From Pocillopora verrucosa (taxonomy: Eukaryota > Cnidaria > Anthozoa > Scleractinia > Pocilloporidae), in NCBI RefSeq assembly GCF_036669915.1, contig NC_089325.1:16911718-16975717 (forward strand): a DNA stretch of 64,000 nt. Reading direction: 5' to 3'. Under the pieces are notes generated by a model. The model made no database searches. It was not told the DNA's origin and saw only the letters and a program-made list of their open reading frames with translations. This document shows positions 22,451-33,616 of this stretch, one piece after another. Positions within the stretch are counted from its first letter, which is position 1, and each line of letters opens with the position of its first letter. The position numbers were made by a program, and so were the translations under genes.

Positions 22451-25400
22451 TCCTAAAGCGCAGACAGTGACCTTCACAACAAAACAAACTAACAAAAATA
22501 GGGCAGGTTAAATGAATACCAAGATGAGACGGATAAAAAAAACTTACCAAATGCAATGAATAATTTTATAAAATCGGAAGGGGTTATAACGCACAGCTAA
22601 AAATAAAACACACACTGCTATAAGGGCGTGAAGTATGAAATGTATTGGGCGACGTAATTCTCGTAAAGCGCTAAAATAATATTTCATATAACGAAAGAAT
22701 TGCTCGTAAATGAACTGGTGCGCGGTGCATAATAGGTGTTAAGGAAAATAAAGAAATAAATAATTCACCACAGCAGAGTCTCACGATATTTCCTGTTAGA
22801 ATTTTTTTTTGTCTTCCAGTTTCAGTTGGGCAGAATTGCTGGGTCTCCAGTTTACGGTGAAACTCGTAATTATATTTCTTAGCGAGAATTGATTCTTCAC
22901 GCAGTAAAAATGGGGAAAAAATTGGAAAAGGTGAAAAGATTTGAATTTACCTTTATTACACAAATAAATCGGTTATCAATGATCTACATGGATGTTAGGC
23001 TTAGTCAAGTTTTTAGCAAAGGATTAAATTTATTACGTAACAACAGAGGGTCTCAGTAGGGTAATGGCTTTTCCTGTTATTGTTAAAATTTTGGCCATTT
23101 TATGGCTAACAGTTGATTTATTTTCGTTCGTGTTCACAGAAAGTTTTCCTTTTCACACTGTTTACGACATACGGTTAAAATTTGTCAATTTTCAGGCCCA
23201 ACAGCTTAATCATTTTTGCTGCGTCTTACCATAAAAGTTCACCCCATTGAGACACTCATCCCCCACACAGTTTACATAAAATGTGAACCCTTGAATAGTG
23301 ATGAGGTTGGCCGTTTATGGCAACGAAGATTCATTCTGTTTGCAGGTTCTCAAAATGAACGTTTTTGCGTGTGTTTGAGATATATTTCTCCACACCGACA
23401 CCATGCTATTCTTAACAATTCCCGTAATTTGTCAGTTATCATCCGCATCGCAATGGTTCGAAATGCTGCATATATTCACTTGTGTTGGAGAGCCCCTATA
23501 AGTGTTTAAAATTAAGAAAAGACTAGAACATTTTTTGTTTCCATGACTTATTTCACATTTCTTATCTTTTGATACTAGCGTCACGTAATTAGATCATTTT
23601 TCTTAAGGAACTAGGAAATATGGGGAAGGAATTCACTTTAAGAGGGCAATTAAACTCGGTCAGTGAAACGTTTGAATTGTGGGCATTGATAACGAGTTTA
23701 GGATAAGCTTTTTCCTGCTATAAACGGGGAGCGTCTAGTCATTCCGACTCCTCCTGATATATCTATCTCCTCTTTAAGACTTTTATTTTTCACAGAGTTG
23801 CCTAAATTCAACGACTTAAGCTAAGAGTGTCAGATTCTCAGAACTGTCACAAAAGTTATTCCACTGCTATCTGCCGAAAAGTTAATTTTTTTTTTAATTC
23901 TAATACTGCTTTATGATCAGACAATACCACGATGCTCGATCTCGTTATTTCAAACTCTATATTAAATAAAATCTTAGGTATTCTTCTCCTTAATGTTTTT
24001 ACGTAACTAAGTCTGAAAGCAAGTTTTACCCTGTTACTGAAACCATTTCTTGGGGTATTCTTTGAATAAAACCTTCCGTGATCGAATGGCTTTCAGTACT
24101 TAAACGGAAAAAGGTACTTACAACGTTTAAAATGAATCTGAGGATGATTGTATTGTTGCCAAATCATTGGGTGTCCTCTAGTATTTGCTTATATGTTTGA
24201 AATGGTCATGGTTTGCTCTTTCCATCCACTCAACAAAATATCATCGAAAATCTAAACAACGAATAAGACTTCATTTCCGTCGGGCGCCTTTTTCACACCT
24301 TTGTGCCGCAATTTAAAAATGAACTGCCGAGACGCTTTGAGAACATTAAGATTTCAGCTTCTACCTCGGCCCAACACCGTTCGGTTTTCCTCAGCTCCAA
24401 GAGACTTGAGACACTCCACCTGCGTCGGACGAGATTTTGGATTCGAGGAAAAGGTTCGCAACAATTTACGTCTCATGACGAAGTTTAATCTCTGTATAGT
24501 GATATGACATTTATATGTGTGTGTGTGTGTATGGAAGATACACTTTTTTAAGTGAGACACTCTCTCGTTTTTTCTTGATTGTGGCTACGCATTCTTATCC
24601 GCAAAATTGAGCGACAATAACATTGTCATAGTACGGGATCTTTGCTTAAAAAAAAAAGATCATCCAGAATAGTGGCTATTTTGAACAGTTCCTTCGTCAT
24701 CAATGTAGCAAGGCTGCTAGTCCTCATTTGTTCTCGTCTTTAAGAGCTGTACTTTCTTTTTTCGGCCGAGGAACTAGACAATTTATTCCGCTCCATTTGG
24801 AAATGATCGATTTTTTTCGAAATGTTCATACATGTTTTGAAAAATTTAAAAAAGGAAGGAAGTCTCTATATCTTCTAGGTTCCTGCCCACATGACGGATG
24901 TTTAAAAAAACCTTATTTGCATATGAAATTAAAACAGTATATCTCCACAGACTTCTGAAATGTTTTTGTCGTGGTCCAGACCTAGGAAGTCGTTCTTTTA
25001 TAAACTTCTTCATTACGGAAACAAATCATGTTTTTTAGGTATTTTTTCACTCACTAACTATCCATTTTGCTTCTTCAGTTTCCGATCCCAAACAAAGGAT
25101 ACTTTTTCGTAAATTAAGAAAATATTTCCTAATGAATTGGGTTAATCATTCGAGATTAAGCAAGATTAAGCACTCTTTTGTGGTCTTAAATTAATGTCAT
25201 TAATGAGACTTATTTGATAAATTAAGTTTGGTAATCCTCTTAAAATGAATTTCAAATTTTATGAAAGTTTCATAAGAAAACGTAATTATCACCGGTGCGA
25301 TCTGGACTATCCTAATGTCCATCGGTTCCAAAGACTTGCTACGAGTACGATAATGAAAATAATTCTTCGTGAGATCAAGTAGACGGAGAGCAAATGAATT

Positions 25401-26867
25401 TGAATCTCTCATGCAATAAATCATTAGTGAAAGAGAAACCTCGGACTTCTAGATGATGTTTCAGTTATTTACTCTACTTCTCTATCAGTAAATAACTTAA
25501 ATGAACAGCCAGCCGGTAGAATGCTTTTCAAGAAGGATAAAATCTCTGCGAATAATCATCTCAAGGCGTTATTTCGGAACGACTGCGAGAACGTCTGATT
25601 AAAGGCGAGCGAACGGTTGCAATTTCACAACGAACAATCATAGAAAACACTTGAAAGTTCTAAATTCGAAAAATTAATGGGAGAGATTTTTCTTGACATG
25701 GGTTGCTTTAATTCAGGGTTGAAGCTCAGCAAATGGTACCCTCTCAGAGGAACATCAGGAATAATTAAATTTCATTTATCTTCTCAAACATTTGAAAACC
25801 GAAGCGAACATCACTTCGTGATTATAAAATCGCTATTTTAATCCTTAAATTCGAGTCAGCTGGTCCTTTCTGTTTTACTTACAGTCAACAATTGTTATTA
25901 TTTTACAGAGGCAACTAAAAGTTTAATTAATTTTCAACCTTGCACAATGGTATTCAAAAGAAAAGCAAACAACGTTGTTTTCGAAAGTTCTTCACGAGCA
26001 AGTTATGTTGGTTTTTCCGTTTCGCTGAGGCGTTACGTAGACTTGAGTTGAAAAATAAATATTTTTTCACAAAGCTGATTTTTCCACGAGAGCACTTTTA
26101 CGATAAGTAATAGCATTATTTCATCGAAGAAAGGTTAATTAAGTACGAAAGGAAAAAAAAATAGTAACGGAATTATTTATCTGTTTCCTGTACATTGTAG
26201 AAATATTACAACTTATTTATTCAAAAAACGAACTTCGTTCGGAGAAATAACGAGCCACCGATGATTAAGAATTTTTGCGCATTCTGAAAGCAAAAAAGTA
26301 ATAGGGGAAATGAACTTTTCTCTGATAAAAATAACAACATGAATCTAGATTTCTGCGTAAATTTAGATTTCTGTGTAAAATTTTCTGCTCGTGTACGTCA
26401 TAGGAAGCGTGTGGGCTTGGATAACTTATGTCGAATTGCACAATCGGTGAACCAGATTTCATTTGATCGAGTTGGAACAATGTCACCAAAGTGAAAAAAG
26501 AAAGGGAAATTACAGAGACCTACAACTGAGTTATATGACCGCCAACAGCTTGAAAACTAGTGCAGTTTTTTATTTCTCCAATTCCCTTTACATCGAGCTG
26601 CAACAATACTTTTAGTATGAAAACTTGCGCACTAAATGAATTGTTCGCAATTTCCTCAGCATGTGATGTAATTGTTCGCAAAGAAAGTCAATTTCCTGAG
26701 AGGTTCGTTCAAAATTGATGCTAACTGGATGTAAATAATGTGTAAACGAGGTTTACCATAAAAGCCGCTGTCTTTTATTCTTTGTTAATTCTTTGAAGCT
26801 TAGAAAACGTTGACAAAAAAAACTATCGTCACCAACAGGGCATAGTTTTTAGAAGGCTACAAAATAA

Positions 26868-26899
26868 AAGTGCGTTGCTCCGCTGTTGAAACGCACTTT
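26868..26899. repeat. small hairpin
   Basis: AAAGTGCGTT and AACGCACTTT form a perfect 10-bp stem around a 12-base loop. Isolated, with no coding context; it may be a remnant of a foldback element. Confidence 0.5.
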
Positions 26900-27594
26900 A
26901 GTTCCGCTTTGATGATAGGCAGCTTACCAGCCAATTTTGCAAGTTTCTCTCAGGCTCCATCTTTGTTAAGCTAGAAGCTTTTCATATCCCTTAGAGGTGA
27001 GATTTTTTCTAATTTTTAAACGAGGTGCAGATGCTACGCTGTGTTGGTGCATGTTGTAGAATAGCAAGTAGTCATGTCTTATCATGCCGGATTCCAGTCC
27101 GTCTGCGAGAAGAATCTTTCAACATATGATTATGATTTCACTTAATTTCAGAAAATTAACTCTAAGACATTCCGTTAATCGTTCAGTTCTACTTGATATC
27201 AGAGTGAAACGGAAAAGCGGTTGTAATCCAATGAGATTCAGAGTAAGCGCGCCATAGTTTTTCCGTTCTAATTTTCCTGTTCCACCACCCTGATCTGGTG
27301 TGAAACTACAAACAGAGGACTAATTTCTCAGAAATACTGTTGAGCAGTATTTTCACATGAATCTGACGTGAAGTAAGAATCGTAGAGCATAAGTGAAGCC
27401 GAAATTCAATGTCTTATCATTACACAGTAATCGTTGCAAGATGCGTTTTCCGTTGTTTACAATGGTAAACAAAATTGGTAGCGAACGTCCTCATTAGAAA
27501 ACTTATGTCCACAAGACTACATGAATAGAATATCCGAAAATGAAAGAAGATATTATTCAGTGAATTACATAGGCATACTCGGAGAAAAGAACTA

Positions 27595-27652
27595 CGACCT
27601 TCCGATCAGTACTTCGGATGCTCTTCCACTGAGCTATAGAGGAATCCTGGCG
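27595..27652 (-). mobile_element. tRNA-derived SINE head fragment
   Basis: On the minus strand, CTATAGCTCAGTGGAAGAGC is a good pol III A box of tRNA type, followed by an anticodon-arm-like region (GATCGGAAGGTCGTAG). The B box is destroyed after GTTC. The fold is incomplete, so this is a SINE fragment and not a tRNA gene. Confidence 0.55.
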
Positions 27653-28466
27653 GGTTAGGCCGTTTAACTATTCCATGCTGACAAAGTTCCTGCATACTGC
27701 TGGGATAGGAATGTCAATATGAGACGTCTATGTTCAATGATGATGTGAATGATGAAAATATCAGAATATGTTGCAAGGAAATTCATTTCGGCCATTTAAT
27801 TCCAGCAAAGCTGCTGAACAAGCCGTACTACTTCCCAATCATTTTTTTTAAGTGTGTACGACATACATGTAGGTCTACTAGTTGAGTGCGCACAGATTCT
27901 TGACTGAAAAAACCTATAGCAAGGAACCATTTTGCTGGCAGACCAGATGAATAGCCTCACTCAACCTATCTCGGAAGTTTTACTGTTTGCTCAGTTACTG
28001 AACAGAGAGCATTCCTATCTTAATTGAATCGCTCAACTTATGATAAAGAGAAACTCATTGCGATATGGTTCTTCAAGTGCGCTGTCCTAAGTAATGTTTG
28101 TATCGTTAGTGATCAGTAACCCAGTTGATGAAGGCTTCGTAAAATAAATGAACAATATGTAACCAAGTTGAAAACTACTCTCTGGGAAAAAAGCGAGCTT
28201 GGAATTAAAGACCTTAACGAGTCAGCCCTTGAAAAAGGCGAAAGAAAATATTGAAAAACAAATAGACCATCAGGATATAATCACGCTGATAAACTAGGTT
28301 CCTATAGCGGATGTAGAATTCAGGATCAGAAAATTATTTTTGTCTTTTTTTTCAATTTTTCCTTTCGTGATCAACGAAATTAATTATTGGAAATGAAGCA
28401 GAACGAATATTTTCAACCTAAATATGCGCCGACAGAACAATGAATTAATCACAATACAATCAACTG

Positions 28467-28892
28467 CAGTCGAACCTGTACTGAGCGGCGACATACTAAG
28501 CGGTCACCCTGTATGTAGCGCTCACCTTCTCCTACGCGATCGCTTGTTAAAGTCCCGATATTTGTTCCCCTTCAATCACTTTAACTGTCACCTCTATTAA
28601 GCGGTCGTAGTCGCGAGTCCAAACGGCGTGTTTGTATTGTCTTCCACCTGTTTTGAACGGACACTAAAGCGGAACCACTCAAATAAAACTAACAACAATC
28701 TTTGAAGTAAAATTTAATCCATACATCTCCCGCAAAATTAACATTCTTAGAATTTTGAGCAAGATTTTTAATATAAATGGTTAATTATTGGCACAAAGTG
28801 ACGTTTTTATCGTTTTGCATCTTACCCCTTTTATGCGTAACCTGCATTAAGCGCCAATCCCCGTGGGTGACCGTTTAATACAGTTATGACTG
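28467..28892. mobile_element. Tc1/mariner (pogo-like) MITE
   Basis: The left end reads CAGTCGAACCTGTACTGAGC. The right end, reversed and complemented, reads CAGTCATAACTGTATTAAAC. Both then run into CGG-GACC-type blocks (GCGGTCACCC against ACGGTCACCC), so the inverted repeats extend about 45 bp with mismatches. The CAGT terminus and a flanking TA on the right (TG on the left, probably mutated) fit the Tc1/mariner-pogo group. The 426-bp length and lack of a coding frame mark it as non-autonomous. Confidence 0.65.
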
Positions 28893-28999
28893 TATTATGT
28901 TTAGCCAAGAGAATATTGATAGTCTCTTGGTTTAGCTTTTTTTTAACCCTTTCCTTTTAAAACATGAGAGACCAGTTATCATTGTACGGTGCAGAGGAT

Positions 29000-29300
29000 T
29001 TTTGGGACATGGTTTTCAGGGGGGACATATGGGAAACAGTCGTCGATAACAGAGTATAAGGGGGAGTGGATAAAAGAAAATTGTCCCATTTTCCTCCTTT
29101 AGAAACCTTGCTCGGGAGCAAGGTTTTTTGATGGGGTCAACTATCCAGTTATTGCATTGTTGTAGTATAGAAAAAATATATTTAAACCTTAAATTTCAAA
29201 TGAGGTAAATTTTATTGTGAAACTAAAAAGCCACCAGACCCTTCCCCCCTTCCCCCTTACCCCCTCCCCCTCTTCCCCTTTAACACCCCCCGTCCCTTTC
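29000..29300. repeat. G/C-run MITE, partial copy 1
   Basis: It shares a core with the copies near 38, 40, 58 and 59 kb: a CAGTCGTCGATAACAGAGTA-type block at about 29037, then G-runs, and a C-run end (CCACCAGACCC followed by CCCTTCCCCC-type sequence to about 29292). The outer inverted repeat is missing. It ends about 120 bp before the peptide 1 coding exon. Confidence 0.5.
29103..29127. repeat. perfect hairpin followed by T-run
   Basis: AAACCTTGCTC and GAGCAAGGTTT pair perfectly around a tiny loop, followed by a run of T. It has the look of a bacterial intrinsic terminator, but in this eukaryotic repeat context it is most likely incidental. Confidence 0.5.
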
Positions 29301-29418
29301 TGTAATAAAATATACTTTAAAACGGAAGATAATAAAATGCGGAAGAAATTGTGTGCACATTTTTAAATGAAATTCTTGCGATACTTACTGAAATGGAGTG
29401 GAAATTGTCTTTTCTCAG

Positions 29419-29784
29419 ATGAACGAGATACTCAAAATCTTGATGCTCCTGATGATTGCTGCCAGCACGGTGACACAGGATGCCTCACAAAGCGACAGTA
29501 TTGCGGTGAATCACAGTGAACCACAGGACACCGCACAACAGAGTGACTTGGCTTCAGCAATCAACAAACAACATCCTAGCAGATTGGAACCGTGTTTTCC
29601 ACTTTGCTTTCCGGACTACGGCAAGCGAGAATATCTAGTTGGAGAAAGGGCTGAAAAAGACTTGTTGAACACAAACAAAAGATCCCTGTTTAAACAAGTT
29701 AAAGGTTTCATTCCACAGTTTATATGGAAAGCTTTCAAACGAGAACAAGCATTAGAAGCAATTAAAAAGAGTGGAAGTCATTAA
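29419..29784 (+). CDS. Secreted peptide precursor 1 (possible neuropeptide or cationic peptide)
   Basis: Predicted 121-residue prepropeptide, family not recognised. Residues 1-20 are a signal peptide (MNEILKILMLLMIAASTVTQ). Residues 21-57 are an acidic, Ser/Gln-rich spacer. CFPLCFPDYGKR at 59-70 has two cysteines, then Gly-Lys-Arg, the standard signal for cleavage and C-terminal amidation. A second dibasic site at 87-88 and a third at 107-108 enclose SLFKQVKGFIPQFIWKAF, a cationic, amphipathic stretch; EQALEAIKKSGSH ends the protein. The ATG at 29419 follows a splice acceptor (TTTTCTCAG) directly, so upstream exon(s) would be untranslated and the in-frame ATG at 29398 is intronic. A donor at 29819 and acceptor ending at 30846 suggest a 3'UTR exon. 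The processing layout is seen; hormone or antimicrobial function is inference. Confidence 0.72.
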   Translation: MNEILKILMLLMIAASTVTQDASQSDSIAVNHSEPQDTAQQSDLASAINKQHPSRLEPCFPLCFPDYGKREYLVGERAEKDLLNTNKRSLFKQVKGFIPQFIWKAFKREQALEAIKKSGSH

Positions 29785-30030
29785 CCTCCACTGGGAATCA
29801 GGCAAATATAGACACAAGGTTAGTAGCTTGTTTCTTTATCTTATCCATGTGGTTGGACTGTATAATTTTTGAGATAGTTCTCTCTGTGTTCACATTGCAT
29901 CTTCAGCTCCTGCGTAATATGATAATACAAGTTCTCGCGGCAAACTCGACTCAACTGTCACTATGATAAATTTGTGGACACGAGGAAACTAATGCATGCC
30001 CTACCAACATACCTGGGTCGTATTATGTAC

Positions 30031-30189
30031 TTATTGACTGAGTGGGCGACTGGGGGAGGGGGGGGGGCCGGACAGGAGAATATTTGGCTCGAGATCATGA
30101 CTTAGGGACCTAGGGTAGCGAGTTCAATGCGTCATGACCAAGAGCCAAATATTTTACCGTCGGGCCCCAGTCTCCCACTCAGTCAATAA
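30031..30189. mobile_element. foldback MITE (TTATTGACTGAGTGGG ends)
   Basis: The left end TTATTGACTGAGTGGGCGAC and right end CCCACTCAGTCAATAA are inverted repeats. Pairing continues through CTGGGG/CCCCAG, GAATATTTGGCTC/GAGCCAAATATTTT and ATCATGAC/GTCATGAC, so the arms cover nearly the whole 159 bp. It lies in the proposed 3'UTR intron of peptide 1. Confidence 0.8.
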
Positions 30190-30846
30190 GCATCTTATCA
30201 TATGACCAATAAATGTTACAAAATTTCGAAAATTTTTTTCGAAATTTTTTCGACCAAAATAGTACGCGATAAACGGATGCAAGCGGGACAACCAGAAAAA
30301 GGACTCTACCATAAACTTCCCCCTTTGTTTCTTCGAGTCAGAACAAGAAACTCAGAATTCATCGAAAAACGCGCCTATTTTGCTACTTTCTTTTTCCTTT
30401 AAGTTTTTTGCGACAGAGCCGTGTGAGTGTAGTACCGGTAACCAATCAAAACACAAGATTCGCTTCATACTACCCGAGGGCACTGCCAGCGATATGATAT
30501 GTTCACTTCCTCTCCCTGTTGTAAGAGCCAAAACATTTTTATCTTGGATGGGCCTATCAATTAGTATAAAGAATCTTTCAAATGAGCGCTCTTATTCTTC
30601 CACGTTTTTCATTTACCTAATTAATTCTTGTGTTTTTTACGTTACCGTGTTCCCACCAAAAGCGTGACTCCATTTTTCTGCATTCAAACCCCACGTAAGC
30701 CACAATTCCTCTATTCGCTCTGACGAAGGGCTCATGTTCAAAACGTTAGCCTTAGCAACTCTTTTCAACGGCCAATTTTCATCATCATCTCATTTAATCA
30801 AATAAAATTATCTAACCATCAGTGTGTAATTTTTGTATTATTACAG

Positions 30847-30995
30847 GGCCGCTGAGAGTATGAACAGTTAACAAGCTTAACCAAGAAAGCGCATGTGTTC
30901 TTAAAATGAGGCCATAGGAAGAAATGAAAATCATAACAATTTTAAAGATCCCAAAGAAAAGCATCGCTCTACCAATAAAAGACTATTATCCTCAA
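30847..30995 (+). other. proposed 3'UTR exon and poly(A) signal of peptide 1
   Basis: The sequence up to 30846 is an acceptor (TTTTTGTATTATTACAG). The exon would contain AATAAA at 30974-30979. It pairs with the donor AAG|GTTAGT at 29818/29819, 34 bases after the stop codon. No coding sequence. The join is inferred from splice consensus only. Confidence 0.4.
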
Positions 30996-31163
30996 CAAGA
31001 CCGTGGTCTTTTTTGGTCTCTCTTATCATTTAAACAACTTTGACGGTAATGATAAAATTTCCATAAATAAAACGAAAACAAAGATTTCAAACAACGACCT
31101 CAAACATTTCGATTGACAAGCTGTGACTTGTGCCATTCACTCTTTATTATGAGGGGATTCTGT

Positions 31164-31302
31164 GGGGGAGAGAAAGAGGAGGGGGAGGGGAAGAGGAGGG
31201 GAGGGGAGGGGAGGAGGAGAAGATGAGGGGAGGGGAAGGGGGAAAGGGAGGAGAGGGGAGGGGTGGGGAAGAGGAGGGGAGGGGACGGTAGGCGAGGGGA
31301 GG
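31164..31302. repeat. polypurine GGGGA/GAGG tract
   Basis: About 140 bp of almost pure purine on the plus strand (GGGGAGG, GAGGAG units). It makes a spurious Pro/Ser-rich open frame on the minus strand, which is not called. Such tracts can form triplex or G-quadruplex structures. Confidence 0.85.
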
Positions 31303-33440
31303 ATACTACAGAACGAAGGTAAAACAGGTTAAACACACTCGTGTTTTCTGGTCGGTTGACTTTTTTGTGTGGCATGGTTCCATTTGATACTTCTCTTCTA
31401 TTAATCATTCGGCCCAGAAATAACGAACTTCCAATACCTTTGTTTTACGAATTATAGTCCAGAAATCATCAAAAAATTATTTCATTGCGCCGAAGACTGC
31501 AAAGAAGTTAAATCACTTTGGAATTAGCAAAATCTAAAACAAAAAGGGCCTAAAGGTCCAGAATAAATGAAAAAGAAAAAAATAACGTTACTGAACAGCC
31601 TTTTCCAATTCCAAAGCAGGAATATTTTGTTGTGTTTTACGTTAGAAACAAGACGGAAATCTATTTTAAGACAGAATAGATGACAGACCACCCAGGCTGA
31701 CCGGAAAACCGGCAACTCGTAACAGCTGAGAATGTCCAGAAACAGTTGCCAAAAAGAAAATAGCAAAAACGAATTAAAAAATTTCCTGAGTTGGACGATA
31801 GCATCACAGCACGGTTTATTCTTTGACGAAAAAAAAATAGACGAGATTTGTAAAGATGTGCTTTATCCCAAAGCTTCATCTTACACCTTTACTCTGGTGT
31901 GTGGAAATTTTTCCCATTTTAAAAGAAAATAAACAAAGCAGTATCCCCGGAAATGGATCTATCGTACTTAGCAATCTTTTTTTGAGGACATGAAAGACAA
32001 AGGGAAAAGTTGTTTCAATCAAAAGAAGAAATTTCAGATTTTTTAATTTCATTCTGAAATAGAAATCGTATGATTTAATTCAGTGTTTTTGTTTCGGTAC
32101 TTGTGTTTTATTCTGACTGGATCATTTGAAACCCTCGACTTGTTCCCTTTAATCTTTGGCAAAATGCACGAATCTTAGTACCAATTTACGCTTGTCAAAC
32201 TGTGGGATTGACTTCTGTTTATGCATACAGTTCAAGCATTTCTATCTAGCTGAGAAGATACTGTAGCCAATATAAAATTGGCACGATAAGGCACTGCCAA
32301 ATGGCAAGTTATTCAAGGTGTTTTTAATTTTCTTGACACTTTCTCCAAGTTAGATTGAATTGTTTTCCAATTTTTTTATCCGTGTAATTTTTTTGCATAT
32401 ATTTTTACCATGTCACTGACCTATGCCACCGTGCGGGTGATTCTCCTCCATGAGAACAGAATGCGACTTTTAGCGACTTTTTAGCGATTTTTTAAGCTAA
32501 GGCTTGGAAAGCCAACTCCCCAGTTCGAACTTCTAGCTCACAAGTCTCGTGCTACCTTTTCAAGGCCACGGCCCTAAAAAAGTACAGAACTGTGATTTCA
32601 TATCTCCAACAAGACAGCTATTTCCTTCCGTTTTCTTCAACTTATAAAATATTTTGGTTGTCTTTATAGTCCCATACAATCCACTGAGCAGATAGTCTTT
32701 TTAATCAGCTCGTAAAGCGTGATAACTGTTACACGACCTTCATGCTTTGTTTCCTTTCTTATCTATTGTAACACTTTCTAAGAAAAGGGTGTCACATGGC
32801 TGAGTACGTTGGACGGTATACAAGCGTTTCATTCTCACTAGAAAAGCAAATATTATTGCCAACAATTATATACTTTTTTCTTGTTAAAAGGGATAGAAAC
32901 TCCGGCTAACTGTTTGAATATCTAAATCCAAAAGAGCGCGTTACTTTGCATGTGTCTTAGGTGGCATTGTGACCATGGTAACGTCTTGGTTTAAGATATC
33001 CACTTTAACGTTTAGGCCATAACCCTGCATTCCTCACCTTGGAACAAACAGAATTAAAATAAACACTTACTTAGAAAAGAATAGATACTTCAGTTACAAC
33101 ATTATTTTATGATGAGAGTAGAGATACTTTCAAAACCTCTCGAACAAAAAGCAGATGGCACTAGAAGATATTTCTAAAATTCCTCCAAAAAACTTGCCCA
33201 TTAGTTCATGTCAAATCAGATAATTCTCGGGGGGTTACTACCAGTACTTGAAATTTTCCATTTGCACTTCCTATTTTGAGTGACAGCCGCTTGTGAAAGG
33301 GGCTTCTAGTCGTTCCGGTTTCTTAACCTTGGCGCATTTTGAAACGCAGCCATATAACTGAAAATCAAACAATGCGGATTCAGTCCTTATCTCACAATAG
33401 TCAGTCGTATCTCAAGAGTTTCTCGTTTATTTAGGACCCT
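31303..33440. other. intergenic, no gene recognised
   Basis: AT-rich sequence upstream of the first LMO gene. A TATTTAAAA stretch at about 33445, roughly 170 bases before the proposed ATG at 33617, could be a core promoter element. No coding signal. Confidence 0.5.
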
Positions 33441-33616
33441 GGACTATTTAAAACCAAAATATGTTGTGTACAGAAACACGATCTATAATAATTCCGACGC
33501 GACTTAAATCAGGTATGCACCTTTGAAGGCAGTGTCAGATTCTGCTGGAGACCAGCGATCTGAACAACAGGCGAAGAGCTGTAGTGAATCTTTGAACGAA
33601 AGAAAATCTGTGTAGT

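Larger units (their letters stand above)
22800..28460. other. intergenic, no gene recognised
   Basis: About 5.7 kb of AT-rich sequence. Contents worth naming are a short (GT)n run near 24516-24530, a perfect 10-bp stem hairpin at 26868-26899 and a tRNA-like SINE head near 27595-27652. A less AT-rich patch around 24280-24490 has overlapping open frames on both strands without any recognisable domain. Confidence 0.55.

Noticed and set aside
24303-24488. Overlapping frames on both strands
   Set aside because: A less AT-rich patch gives open frames in several registers; none has a domain or splice support.
27595-27652. tRNA gene
   Set aside because: Good A box but no B box and no full cloverleaf; SINE fragment.
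29103-29127. Terminator-like hairpin plus T-run
   Set aside because: Looks like a bacterial intrinsic terminator, but the window is eukaryotic and the hairpin lies within a repeat region.
29398-29418. Upstream in-frame ATG of peptide 1
   Set aside because: It falls before the acceptor TTTTCTCAG and would put charged or polar residues ahead of the signal peptide.
31100-31408. Pro/Ser-rich frame on the minus strand
   Set aside because: Produced by the polypurine tract, low complexity only.
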